Shown piece after piece: positions 8,679-16,434 of a stretch of DNA of 64,000 nt. Positions within the stretch are counted from its first letter, which is position 1. Every line of letters starts with the position of its first letter. The DNA lies in the NCBI GenBank assembly GCA_964354345.1, contig CAYGZL010000053.1, forward strand, positions 1-64,000, in the 5' to 3' direction. Source of the DNA: CAYGZL01 sp964354345 (GTDB lineage Bacteria > Chloroflexota > Anaerolineae > Anaerolineales > UBA4823). The position numbers and the translations under genes were made by a program. The notes below the pieces were generated by a model. It did not search any database, had not been told where the DNA came from, and worked only from the letters and a program-made list of their open reading frames with translations.

Positions 8679-9578
8679 ATGAATAAAAAGATGGTATGGT
8701 CTGGGATAGTCCTGGTGGTAATTTGCCTGGCTGGATTTGTTACGGCAGCCAGTGCAGCGGGAACGAATAAGCAATTCCATCTGTTTTACCCGGTGGTGAA
8801 GGTTGGTCAAGAGATCAGTCTGGTGGGATTGCCGAAGCAGATTGGTGTTCTGACAGCCCAGGTGCGCCAGGGCGACCCGGTGAAAATTGACCAGGCGGTT
8901 GGTATGTTCTCGGGGTCATTCGAGAACGGGTGGGTACTGGGGAATAAATACGTCCCGAAGGACGATCCATACTGCAATGGCACCGCGACGGATCAGAATC
9001 CCGTAGCGGTTGAACTGGCAAAGTATTTCAAGGTGACTTACCAGGAGATTATGGATTGGCGGTGCAAGGGATTCCGTTGGGGTCAGATCGCAACGGCCTA
9101 TGTGCTATCGGCTCAAACCGGGAAACCCGTGGCGGACGTGTTTGCGCTATTCGAAAAAGGATCAGGCTGGCGAGAAATTCTGATCCAATTGGGGATCCCC
9201 TTACCCGTGAAAGGTGCACCAGTCATCCCACTGTTACCGAAACCCGGACGAACATGCCCGACAGAGGTAGAAAAACTGGCGGCAGATAGCCTGGCGAAAA
9301 CATTAGACGTTCCAGTAGCAGATGTGTTAAGCTGGCGTTGTAAAGGTTTCGGTTGGGGTGAGATCGCCATGGCCTATAACATCAGTAAGCAGGCGAATGT
9401 GCCCGTAGCGGATGTTTTCGCCATGCGCACAGCCGGAAAAAGCTGGGGTGAGATCATGCAGAACTATGGCTTGATCGGAAACATAGATCCAACCAAGCCG
9501 GCGAGACAATTGCGTAAGCTGTTACCTGCAATACCCACGTTACCCGTGTTGCCAATCCGACCCGGAAGGAACCGATAA
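8679..9578 (+). CDS. Secreted protein with two WRCKGFxWGxIA repeats
   Basis: About 299 residues. A signal peptide (MNKKMVWSGIVLVVICLAGF, then AASAA) is followed by a beta-rich segment and two copies of a ~65-residue helical unit. Copy 1 contains WRCKGFRWGQIATAY and copy 2 contains WRCKGFGWGEIAMAY; both go on to PVADVFA and a Gly-Trp-x-E-I stretch. The second unit is followed by a Pro-rich tail. I do not recognise a named family; the repeats look like a small exported domain of unknown function. The ATG at 8679 has AGGAG eight bases upstream; the open frame before it is judged leader. A strong terminator follows at 9600. Confidence 0.75.
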   Translation: MNKKMVWSGIVLVVICLAGFVTAASAAGTNKQFHLFYPVVKVGQEISLVGLPKQIGVLTAQVRQGDPVKIDQAVGMFSGSFENGWVLGNKYVPKDDPYCNGTATDQNPVAVELAKYFKVTYQEIMDWRCKGFRWGQIATAYVLSAQTGKPVADVFALFEKGSGWREILIQLGIPLPVKGAPVIPLLPKPGRTCPTEVEKLAADSLAKTLDVPVADVLSWRCKGFGWGEIAMAYNISKQANVPVADVFAMRTAGKSWGEIMQNYGLIGNIDPTKPARQLRKLLPAIPTLPVLPIRPGRNR

Positions 9579-9596
9579 CCATTCACGGTTAACAAA

Positions 9597-9626
9597 AAAA
9601 GACCGCCCGACCGGCGGTCTTTTTTG
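9597..9626. terminator. Rho-independent terminator
   Basis: Perfect 7-bp GC stem GACCGCC (9601-9607) and GGCGGTC (9613-9619) with a 5-nt loop, flanked by A7 on the left and T6 on the right. It can act for the plus gene ending at 9578 and also, on the minus strand, for the amylase gene ending at 9648. Confidence 0.9.
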
Positions 9627-9647
9627 TTGATCAAAAGTTTGATCTCA

Positions 9648-11525
9648 TTACTCGAAAATTACAAAACCTGCGACAGGCAGGGTTAGCTGAGCCGCCAGTG
9701 TTTCGCCATGTTGCTCTAGAGTGACCTCCGACCCGACCTGGTCGCCTTGAGTGGAATAAATACAGCGCAAGCTGTCGCCTGGGTGATGTAGCTCCTCAGA
9801 AACCTGGCACCAGGCAGTCCGGGGGTGGTTGGGATCGGTGTTGATCGCCAGGAGCAGTTCCATGTCGTCAAACAAGCGCGACCAGGGAACCACGGAGCGC
9901 ATCTCGCTGCCGACCATCTCGGGTAAACCGAAGTGTACGCCATCGCTGGAAATCATGCGCAGGTATTGGCGACCCCGGCGGAGGGTAATTTTGTCCCGGC
10001 GGAGGGTGAGGAGTTTAGCCAGCTCCTGATAAACTGGTGTTTCCTCGTTGAAAAAGTGGCGATTTCGGGTGCCAAAAGCGCCAAATTCACCGCCGAACAT
10101 GGCTTCACGCAGGAAGCGGTCGTTATCGCCGTGACCATCGAATCCTTGTTCGGATCCATAATAGATACAAGGAATGCCCAGGGTGGTGACATTTAACGCC
10201 ATGACCGGTAGCAATAATTTTGACCAGCGCGAGTCGCCGGCGCAAAAACGGGCTTTGGATTCACCTTTGCGTACCTGGTCATGGTCATCGAAGAGCGTCA
10301 CCACCTTGTTGCGGAACCAAATGTGTGATTCTTTCTGCACCAACATCGAGTTGCGGAAAAGATCGAAATACTCGACCGGGTTGCGGTAGCCCTTGACCAG
10401 GTATTCGAGCTTATCCGGTATGTCATCGATGCCCAGGGCGGCATCCAGACCGGTCAATTCCAGGGTGGTGAAGGCATGCTCACGGCCACCGGTGATTTCG
10501 CCGATCAGGTAGAAATTTTCTTTCCCGAGACGCTGGGCAAACTCATGGATCACCGAAGCAAAGAAACGTACTGATCCGGGGTCCATGTGCTTGACGGTAT
10601 CGATACGATAGCCGTCTATGTCAGCGTAAGCCAGCCAGTACTGGTATACCTGGGACAAGGCTTGTAAGGCAGGCGAGGGATCGTAATTCTCCACGGGTCC
10701 ACTACCCAGGTGGATATCCTTAAGATCATAGAAATCACCTTCCAAGAATTCAGGGAAATAATCCCAGTTGTGGATGCGACCTTTGCGGGTGTAAAACGTG
10801 GCATCCTGAAACTCGACAGGCCAGATCGCGCCATCCGGCCAGGCATCGGGATGCGCCTGAAGATCAATCCGGTTGAATGGTAGGGTCGGTTGACCAGCCC
10901 GATCGCGAAAACCCATTACCGGGTAAGGCTGGTCATCCCAACGCGGATCGAGGCGCCATTGTCCGGTGCCGGGATCCTGGATCCAATAGCGATCCGCGTT
11001 GTAACCGAAGATATTACCGGTGTGGTTTAAAATGATATCCAGGATGACATAGATACCATTTTGATGGGCGGTTTTAACCATCTGGCGAAAATCTTCACGC
11101 GTACCAAAATGGGGATCCACTTCTAAGAAGTTTTGGATGCCATAACCGTGATAGGAAGCCTGGTAGGGGACTTGCTTGAAGACCGGGCTGATCCACAGTG
11201 CGGTGATTCCGAGGCGCTTCAGGTAGCCGATTTTACTCTGTAAGCCCTTAAGCGTACCGCCTACCCAATCTGCGCCGGCGTCGCGCCAATGTACAGCATC
11301 GACTTCGGTTTGGAGAGCATTGCCAGTATCGCCAGGATGAAAGTGCGGCGTTACGCCGGTGGTTACTGGATGTCCCTTAATATCAAGGTAATCGTTCTCC
11401 CGCCCATTAGAGAAACGGTCGAGTATCAGGAAGTACAGTACCTGGTCTTCCCAGGCGACCGGGGAGGGGTGAAAGCTTTGATTGAGTAAAGTGGGGAGGT
11501 TAATATCAGTAAGACTGCGTACCAT
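9648..11525 (-). CDS. GH13 alpha-amylase family protein
   Basis: About 625 residues. It has the four conserved GH13 regions: I, VILDIILNHTGN; II, GYRIDTVKH with the nucleophile Asp; III, LIGEI with the acid/base Glu; IV, LFDDHDQV with the third carboxylate. The N-terminal VLYFLILDRFSNG is the usual first barrel strand. No signal peptide is seen, so it may work on maltodextrins inside the cell. The ATG at 11523-11525 has GAGG six bases upstream and is preferred to a TTG four codons earlier. Exact specificity (alpha-amylase, neopullulanase or glucanotransferase) is not clear. Confidence 0.92.
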   Translation of the reverse strand: MVRSLTDINLPTLLNQSFHPSPVAWEDQVLYFLILDRFSNGRENDYLDIKGHPVTTGVTPHFHPGDTGNALQTEVDAVHWRDAGADWVGGTLKGLQSKIGYLKRLGITALWISPVFKQVPYQASYHGYGIQNFLEVDPHFGTREDFRQMVKTAHQNGIYVILDIILNHTGNIFGYNADRYWIQDPGTGQWRLDPRWDDQPYPVMGFRDRAGQPTLPFNRIDLQAHPDAWPDGAIWPVEFQDATFYTRKGRIHNWDYFPEFLEGDFYDLKDIHLGSGPVENYDPSPALQALSQVYQYWLAYADIDGYRIDTVKHMDPGSVRFFASVIHEFAQRLGKENFYLIGEITGGREHAFTTLELTGLDAALGIDDIPDKLEYLVKGYRNPVEYFDLFRNSMLVQKESHIWFRNKVVTLFDDHDQVRKGESKARFCAGDSRWSKLLLPVMALNVTTLGIPCIYYGSEQGFDGHGDNDRFLREAMFGGEFGAFGTRNRHFFNEETPVYQELAKLLTLRRDKITLRRGRQYLRMISSDGVHFGLPEMVGSEMRSVVPWSRLFDDMELLLAINTDPNHPRTAWCQVSEELHHPGDSLRCIYSTQGDQVGSEVTLEQHGETLAAQLTLPVAGFVIFE

Positions 11526-11697
11526 GGGATACCTCAAAATTATTCGGATTAAAAGATATAAGAGAGTAATATTACAATTATACTCTTATAATAAATTGGA
11601 TAGGTTGTGCGATCCATATCAAATCGCGTGGATTGCTCCGATAACTGCGCTCCTAATGCCAGCGAGTGAGTCCAACCGGTGATTGATTACAACCGGT

Positions 11698-11718
11698 GAC
11701 TGAGATTGCTACGCAGAG
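11698..11718 (+). repeat. Dispersed intergenic 21-bp element, copy 1
   Basis: gactgagattgctacgcaga at 11698 onward matches a second copy at 16347-16367 in 19 of 21 positions. Both copies are intergenic. The element resembles short repeats of the ctgagattgcttcg type that I associate with metagenome-derived bacterial genomes; the match is by eye only. Confidence 0.4.
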
Positions 11719-11789
11719 TGCGCATGTAAAGACTAATAATAAGAGTCGGTCTATTGGAATGATGTGTGAAAAGGCGAGGGGTAGACCGG

Positions 11790-13826
11790 TTAACCTAAGT
11801 TAGAAATGACGATCAAGCGGGGCGACATGGGCGGCAATGTGGCCTGTAAATTAAGGGCATCCTGCGTGTAGCTGAAATCGGCTCCCGAGACTGGCAAGGG
11901 ATGATCGGTCTGTAAGAGGTTGTAGGACACTGTTGTGTTAATTGTTTGCTCTTCTTCAGTCAGGTTAAAAAAGAGTATGACGCCACCTGCTACACCAGGC
12001 AAGGTATGCAAGTGTATATTTTCAGCCAAACCGTAAAACTGGCCGCGCACGAAGTAAGGCTTAAGACTTTGATAGCGGCGCATCTGGGCTGTGTAAGCGG
12101 CGAAACGTCTTTCAGTGTCATAGCTGGGTAGACCGCCCCCGGGCTCGATTGTTTTATTGCTCGTTTTCCCGCCAATGCCCAGGTGCCGTACAGTGGAGGC
12201 AACCCACCAGAAAAATACGCATGCATCATTGTCAGCAGCCATGGTTATGTGCAGGTAGAGCGGTACATTGCAGCCCAAGGCGTAGGAGTATAGCGCCAGA
12301 GCGCGCCCGGAGCGCAGGTCGTTTAGACAGTCCCACATATACTCAAATCCCCAGTTTTCGTCGTAAAAGCCATTTTCTCCAAAACCCTGCTGGAAATAGG
12401 TCGGCAGGTAACGGCTGATGAGCCAGGGCCAGATTGGATCGTGGGCTTCAACGGTCAAGCCGGGGCAGACCTGGCGGACAGCCCGGGTGAGGCGGTAGAC
12501 CGCCTGGACATGATCGTATGGTGTGGTTGGTACAGGGTGACCATGGGTGAGATCGTAACAGGAGCCGCGCCAATCCATCTCGTCGAACATCATGAAACGT
12601 ACGCCATGCCGGGAGATGTCGAGGATGCGGGTGAGTTTTTCCTGCCAGAAGACAGGGTTGCACAGGCAGGGTTCGTAACCGGGGAAATTCTGCCCATATT
12701 CAATCTGCCCCTGGGGACGGTCAGGATGCTTCACCAACCAGCCGGCTGGCCAATGCTCAAGGTATGTGCGCAAAATGGTGCGGTAAGCCAAGTCGAGATT
12801 ATAGTCTCGTTTCAGGGTCAGGATGAAATCGTCCACTGCACCCAGGCGTGACTCATCCCAGAGGGTTTCGCCTTCCGCGACTTCCCAGCCAGGATCGAGG
12901 TACAGCAGCTCACAGCCAACCGCCTGCGCTTTTTCGGCTTCTATAAGCATGGCGGGTCGGGTATAAAACTGATGGAGCTGCGCCGGATTGGAGTGATACC
13001 AGCCGACATCGTATAACTCATTCCAGTTAACCGGCGGATTGTAATCGGGTGGGAAACCGTGTCCCTGTTCATCGAGGAAGGCACGATAGCGGTAAAACGC
13101 CTGGTTTGAACTGCCAGAGTAGGGGAAATAACAGGTTGAGCCGAAGGTGAATGCAGTGTTTGGCGCCAGTGTGCGCGCTTGAGAAGGCTCTCCATAAAGA
13201 GCGAAACCAATCCCCCCGAAGCGCAGGCGCCATTCGTTACCAACCTGGTACGGCTCTGCCATGGAATACTCGATGGCGGTGTTATTATATTTTACAACGA
13301 GCAATCCCTGGTCGGCGACACCCCAGGCCCAGGCTTCGGATCTCAACACCCCATGATCTACAATGGGTATCTCAACACGATAGGTGTCACTAAAATTGGT
13401 ATTGTGGAAGCGACCAGCAATTAAATCTGGGACAGTGTAATCATGATGGCTGCCGTCGAGCTGGACGCGGAATGGGATTGCGCACAGACGCCAGTCAAAT
13501 CGTTCTGTCAGGCTGGCTGAGAACCCCAGGTTTAATTTGTGTAATTGGAGGGGAACCTGGTTAAGGTTGTGCAGGGTCAGGGTTTCCTGGAGGCCATCCT
13601 GGTAGACTCGGATTGTTTGAGTCAGGACCAGGTTAAGTTGGGGAAAATGGCCACACAGCGTGGTTATCCCACAGGCTTGCGTCACTTCTCGCACGGAGAG
13701 GAAATCATCTTGCGGATCAGCGCCTGGCATTTGACCGGTAACTTGATAAGAATAAGGTCGGTCAGCAAAAACCATAGCTGGTTCAGCCAGTGTGATTTGG
13801 AATGTGTTTGTGTTAAAATTAAGCAA
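11790..13826 (-). CDS. GH36/clan-D-like glycoside hydrolase
   Basis: 678 residues. An N-terminal beta-sandwich (to about residue 260) is followed by a barrel with LLYLDPGWEVAEGE, which resembles the DDGW strand of GH36 alpha-galactosidases, and FMMFDEMDWRGSCYD near the expected nucleophile position, then a C-terminal beta domain. No signal peptide is seen. The likely role is release of alpha-linked galactose or a related sugar, but the specificity is not certain. The only start in the open frame before residue 18 is a TTG at 13824-13826 with a weak GAG upstream, so the start is uncertain. It is followed by the GH13 gene on the same strand. Confidence 0.7.
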   Translation of the reverse strand: MLNFNTNTFQITLAEPAMVFADRPYSYQVTGQMPGADPQDDFLSVREVTQACGITTLCGHFPQLNLVLTQTIRVYQDGLQETLTLHNLNQVPLQLHKLNLGFSASLTERFDWRLCAIPFRVQLDGSHHDYTVPDLIAGRFHNTNFSDTYRVEIPIVDHGVLRSEAWAWGVADQGLLVVKYNNTAIEYSMAEPYQVGNEWRLRFGGIGFALYGEPSQARTLAPNTAFTFGSTCYFPYSGSSNQAFYRYRAFLDEQGHGFPPDYNPPVNWNELYDVGWYHSNPAQLHQFYTRPAMLIEAEKAQAVGCELLYLDPGWEVAEGETLWDESRLGAVDDFILTLKRDYNLDLAYRTILRTYLEHWPAGWLVKHPDRPQGQIEYGQNFPGYEPCLCNPVFWQEKLTRILDISRHGVRFMMFDEMDWRGSCYDLTHGHPVPTTPYDHVQAVYRLTRAVRQVCPGLTVEAHDPIWPWLISRYLPTYFQQGFGENGFYDENWGFEYMWDCLNDLRSGRALALYSYALGCNVPLYLHITMAADNDACVFFWWVASTVRHLGIGGKTSNKTIEPGGGLPSYDTERRFAAYTAQMRRYQSLKPYFVRGQFYGLAENIHLHTLPGVAGGVILFFNLTEEEQTINTTVSYNLLQTDHPLPVSGADFSYTQDALNLQATLPPMSPRLIVISNLG

Positions 13827-13906
13827 GATATTGCTCGGGCATGATCAGCCCAGGAGGGATAATTTCCCTATATTATTGGGTGGTCAAGTTTGGGGATGCC
13901 CTGGGA

Positions 13907-14626
13907 TTAAGAGACGAAGGCGAAGAAGATTATTGCGCTTATGCCCAAGACAACGATGACAAGAGCGACGATACCAGCCAGCCACCATCCCTGGAATGCT
14001 AAGAACATGGCGATGAATGTAACCACCGCCAGGAATGTCATGCCGCGTGACAAATCCAGCGGCTTACCCTTGATGGGATGAAAGCTGCGCTCCCACATCC
14101 ACAATCCGAATAAGATGCAGAAAATGCTGATTACCAATGGAAAGCCAAGTACGAACCAGCCTGGTATTCCCGGCAGGTTGACGACCAGGGTACCGCAAGT
14201 GGAGTGGCGCGAACGTTGGGGATAGTTGGCGTATACATACACACTGGCAAAAATGAAAGAACCCAGATCGACGTCTTCTGAAGTAATTTCCCAGGCTGTT
14301 CGCTTACTTTCACCCACTGCCAGGGGTATTTCAGTTCTGAATGTGCGGAAATTAGCAGGATGGCTGATTTCGATATCGACGATGGTGGTCTGAAATTTCG
14401 ATGAGGTATTGGCGAAGGTAGCAGTGACATATCCTTTCTCCGAAGAGGTAATTATCACCGGGCAGTGTAAACTGCTGAGGGATGCGTCACCAACGGTATT
14501 AAAACCATAGAAGGTCGATTCGACATTCAAAAAGATGGCAATCCCAGCCAGGATGAGGGCAATCGTAAAACCGAGACTCACCAGTATCAGGGCGATCAGA
14601 CGGTTCTGATGAACACGTAGTTCCAT
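13907..14626 (-). CDS. Membrane protein of unknown function
   Basis: 239 residues. One N-terminal membrane helix (LIALILVSLGFTIALILAGI), an outside-facing beta-rich domain of about 110 residues that ends in a Cys, then three helices near the C-terminus (FVLGFPLVISIFCILFGLWM and two more). I do not recognise the family. The middle domain (ATFANTSSKFQTTIVDIEIS...) looks like an immunoglobulin-type fold. GGAG lies seven bases before the ATG. It is transcribed away from the gene at 14739-15104. Confidence 0.65.
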   Translation of the reverse strand: MELRVHQNRLIALILVSLGFTIALILAGIAIFLNVESTFYGFNTVGDASLSSLHCPVIITSSEKGYVTATFANTSSKFQTTIVDIEISHPANFRTFRTEIPLAVGESKRTAWEITSEDVDLGSFIFASVYVYANYPQRSRHSTCGTLVVNLPGIPGWFVLGFPLVISIFCILFGLWMWERSFHPIKGKPLDLSRGMTFLAVVTFIAMFLAFQGWWLAGIVALVIVVLGISAIIFFAFVS

Positions 14627-14676
14627 AAATTACTCCAGATTAAACGCGTGGTTTTATACAATATACTCGATTAAGA

Positions 14677-14743
14677 CCTGACCTGGTTCAACGTAAGTTC
14701 CATATTGGATGAGTATGCTTCGCCCTTGGAACTCCAGGTCAGG
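14677..14743 (-). terminator. Two-part stem-loop spanning a stop codon
   Basis: Arms CCTGACCTGG (14677-14686) and CCAGGTCAGG (14734-14743) plus inner arms AGTTCC (14696-14701) and GGAACT (14728-14733). The TGA stop of the upstream minus-strand gene (14739-14741) lies inside the outer stem. The T-tract after it is weak (TCTTAATC), so it may stabilise the mRNA 3' end or act as a weak terminator. Confidence 0.5.
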
Positions 14744-15104
14744 CTGGTTTTAAGATCAGTTCATATTTATCACGGTCGAGGCTGAATTTGAGTTTGACCG
14801 AGTTTTCAGCGCGCGTGGCCGGGTCAATGCCTTCTACACTACCGTCCGGTCCTAAAGCGTAGTCAATCTCTTTGCCAATCAGCTCGAACTCCAGTCTTTG
14901 AGCGGGATCTTGCAGGGCCTCGTTGAGGCGTGTCAGCAGTAATGGGATGGAAGCTTCGTAGTGCCATTGATGGCCTTCATCCCAACCGCAGCCGGATTGG
15001 TGCATTTCTTGTTGAGTGTGAGATTTGATGATTTGGGTGGATAAATCCAGGTCAAAGTTTCGGGTGCATTTTTGAAGGAATTCAGCAGCGCTTTCGATTT
15101 TCAT
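14739..15104 (-). CDS. Conserved-looking small protein of unknown function
   Basis: 121 residues, soluble, no signal peptide or membrane segment. The first half is helical (ESAAEFLQKCTRNFDLD), followed by a His/Trp-rich stretch and a C-terminal beta-rich part ending LKFSLDRDKYELILKPA. I do not recognise it. GGAG lies seven bases before the ATG, and the coding bias looks real (no better frame overlaps it). Confidence 0.6.
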   Translation of the reverse strand: MKIESAAEFLQKCTRNFDLDLSTQIIKSHTQQEMHQSGCGWDEGHQWHYEASIPLLLTRLNEALQDPAQRLEFELIGKEIDYALGPDGSVEGIDPATRAENSVKLKFSLDRDKYELILKPA

Positions 15105-15559
15105 TTACTACTCCTGATTTGTTAAAGTATAAGCAGAGCCGGGGAATGGTGCGAGGGATTTTATTATATTTGGAGTTATTTTACCGGGGAATAGGGAATC
15201 GGTCAATGTAGTGGGAGGGGAGTGGTGGGAGGGGAGGGAGGAAACGCTAAGACGCTAAGATCGCTGAGGGATTGGAAACACGAAGAACGCGAAGGGGCAT
15301 GAAGGGAGGGATTGGGATTGGTTTCCTGGTGAGGGAGGAAACGCTAAGACGCTAAGATCGCTGAGGGATTGGAAACACGAAGAACGCGAAGGAAGCGCGA
15401 AGGTGCACGAAGGTTTTTTGTTATCAGGAGACTGGTTTATTGCAGGATTGGAGGAATGAGCTATTAATCTGGTGGTGTATAATTAAGAAAAATGTTAAAA
15501 ATACAAAGAATGGTACTCAAACGGCTATTAAGTGGGTACGTTTCGACAAGGCGGCGACT
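15105..15559. other. Long intergenic region with direct repeats
   Basis: About 455 bp upstream of the first deoC, between divergent genes. It contains the 62-bp direct repeat listed separately and purine-rich runs (gggaggggagtggtgggagg). The frame of deoC is open back to 15440 but the extra residues do not match the family. No other gene is evident. Confidence 0.5.
15234..15392 (+). repeat. 62-bp direct repeat, two copies 97 bp apart
   Basis: 15234-15295 and 15331-15392 are identical by eye. Within each copy, acgctaag is itself repeated (acgctaagacgctaag) and cgaagaacgcgaagg follows. This looks like a family of dispersed intergenic repeats, not coding sequence. Confidence 0.8.
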
Positions 15560-16264
15560 TTGTTAACTATTAGAAATAGCTTTACTTCACAGGATATCGC
15601 ATCCACCATCAATCATTCACTCGTCGGTCCAGACCTGACGCAGGTGGAGGTGCTGGAGGGGTGTGAGCTGGCCGCGCGTTACCGGGTGCTGGCGGTGTCC
15701 GTCAAGCCGTGTTATATAAAGCTCGCTGCGGAGAGGCTGAGTGGGACTGGCGTGCGCGTCGGTGGGGTGGTGGGATTTCCACATGGGAGCAGCCAGACCG
15801 CGATTAAGGTGGCTGAAGCGGAGGGGGGTTTGAGGGATGGGGCGGTGGAGCTGGATATGGTAATAAATATCGGGGCACTGCGTGGAAGACAATGTGAGTT
15901 TGTCCTAGAGGATATCCGGGCGGTGCGGGAGGTGTGTTCAGGTACTGTTGTACTCAAAGTAATCCTTGAGACTGCTTACCTGACGGAAGAGGAGATCATC
16001 CTGGGCTGCCAGTGGGCGGAGCAGGTGGGAGCGGATTTGGTAAAGACTTCCAGCGGGTATGCCGGGCGGGGAGCGTCGCTGGCGGATGTGCGTTTAATGC
16101 GGGCGTCGGTTGGGCTGGCGGTGGGGGTGAAGGCGTCAGGTGGTATTCGCACCTTAGAGCAGGTGATCAGCTTTCTGCAAGCGGGTGCGGTGCAGATTGG
16201 TACTTCAGCGACGGCTACTATAATGACAGAAGCTGAAAAGTTGGAGTCGACTATTGGGGCTTGA
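15560..16264 (+). CDS. deoC: Deoxyribose-phosphate aldolase
   Basis: About 234 residues from the start chosen. DeoC cleaves 2-deoxyribose 5-phosphate to glyceraldehyde 3-phosphate and acetaldehyde via a Lys Schiff base. Visible motifs are INHSLVGPDLT, VKVAEAEGGLRDGAVELDMV, KVILETAYLT, LVKTSSGY (Schiff-base Lys) and GVKASGGIRT (second active-site Lys). The open frame extends to a TTG at 15440, but the first 40 residues have no match to the family; a TTG at 15560 gives a normal N-terminus. Neither has a strong ribosome-binding site, so the start is uncertain. A second deoC lies at 45139. The FGGY kinase follows 170 bp on. Confidence 0.92.
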   Translation: MLTIRNSFTSQDIASTINHSLVGPDLTQVEVLEGCELAARYRVLAVSVKPCYIKLAAERLSGTGVRVGGVVGFPHGSSQTAIKVAEAEGGLRDGAVELDMVINIGALRGRQCEFVLEDIRAVREVCSGTVVLKVILETAYLTEEEIILGCQWAEQVGADLVKTSSGYAGRGASLADVRLMRASVGLAVGVKASGGIRTLEQVISFLQAGAVQIGTSATATIMTEAEKLESTIGA

Positions 16265-16346
16265 ACGGGGAGGGCTTTGAAAAGGTGGTACTCAGTAATA
16301 GGGTGACAGAGATCGCTCCGAATGACAGCGGTTGAGACCAACTGAC

Positions 16347-16367
16347 GACTGAGATTGCTTCGCAAAG
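16347..16367 (+). repeat. Dispersed intergenic 21-bp element, copy 2
   Basis: gactgagattgcttcgcaaa at 16347 onward matches the copy at 11698-11718 in 19 of 21 positions. It lies between deoC and the FGGY kinase; nearby agatcgctccgaatgacagc (16309-16328) looks like a related, decayed piece. Confidence 0.4.
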
Positions 16368-16434
16368 ACTGGTAAAACAGACTTTTTGAAGGGTGATTTA
16401 TTGTGGTTGATTTCCCCGCAGGGAAGAAGAGAAG

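Noticed and set aside
15234..15392. CRISPR-like array before deoC
   Set aside because: Only two copies with one spacer-sized gap, a 62-bp unit with internal repetition, and no cas genes in the window.
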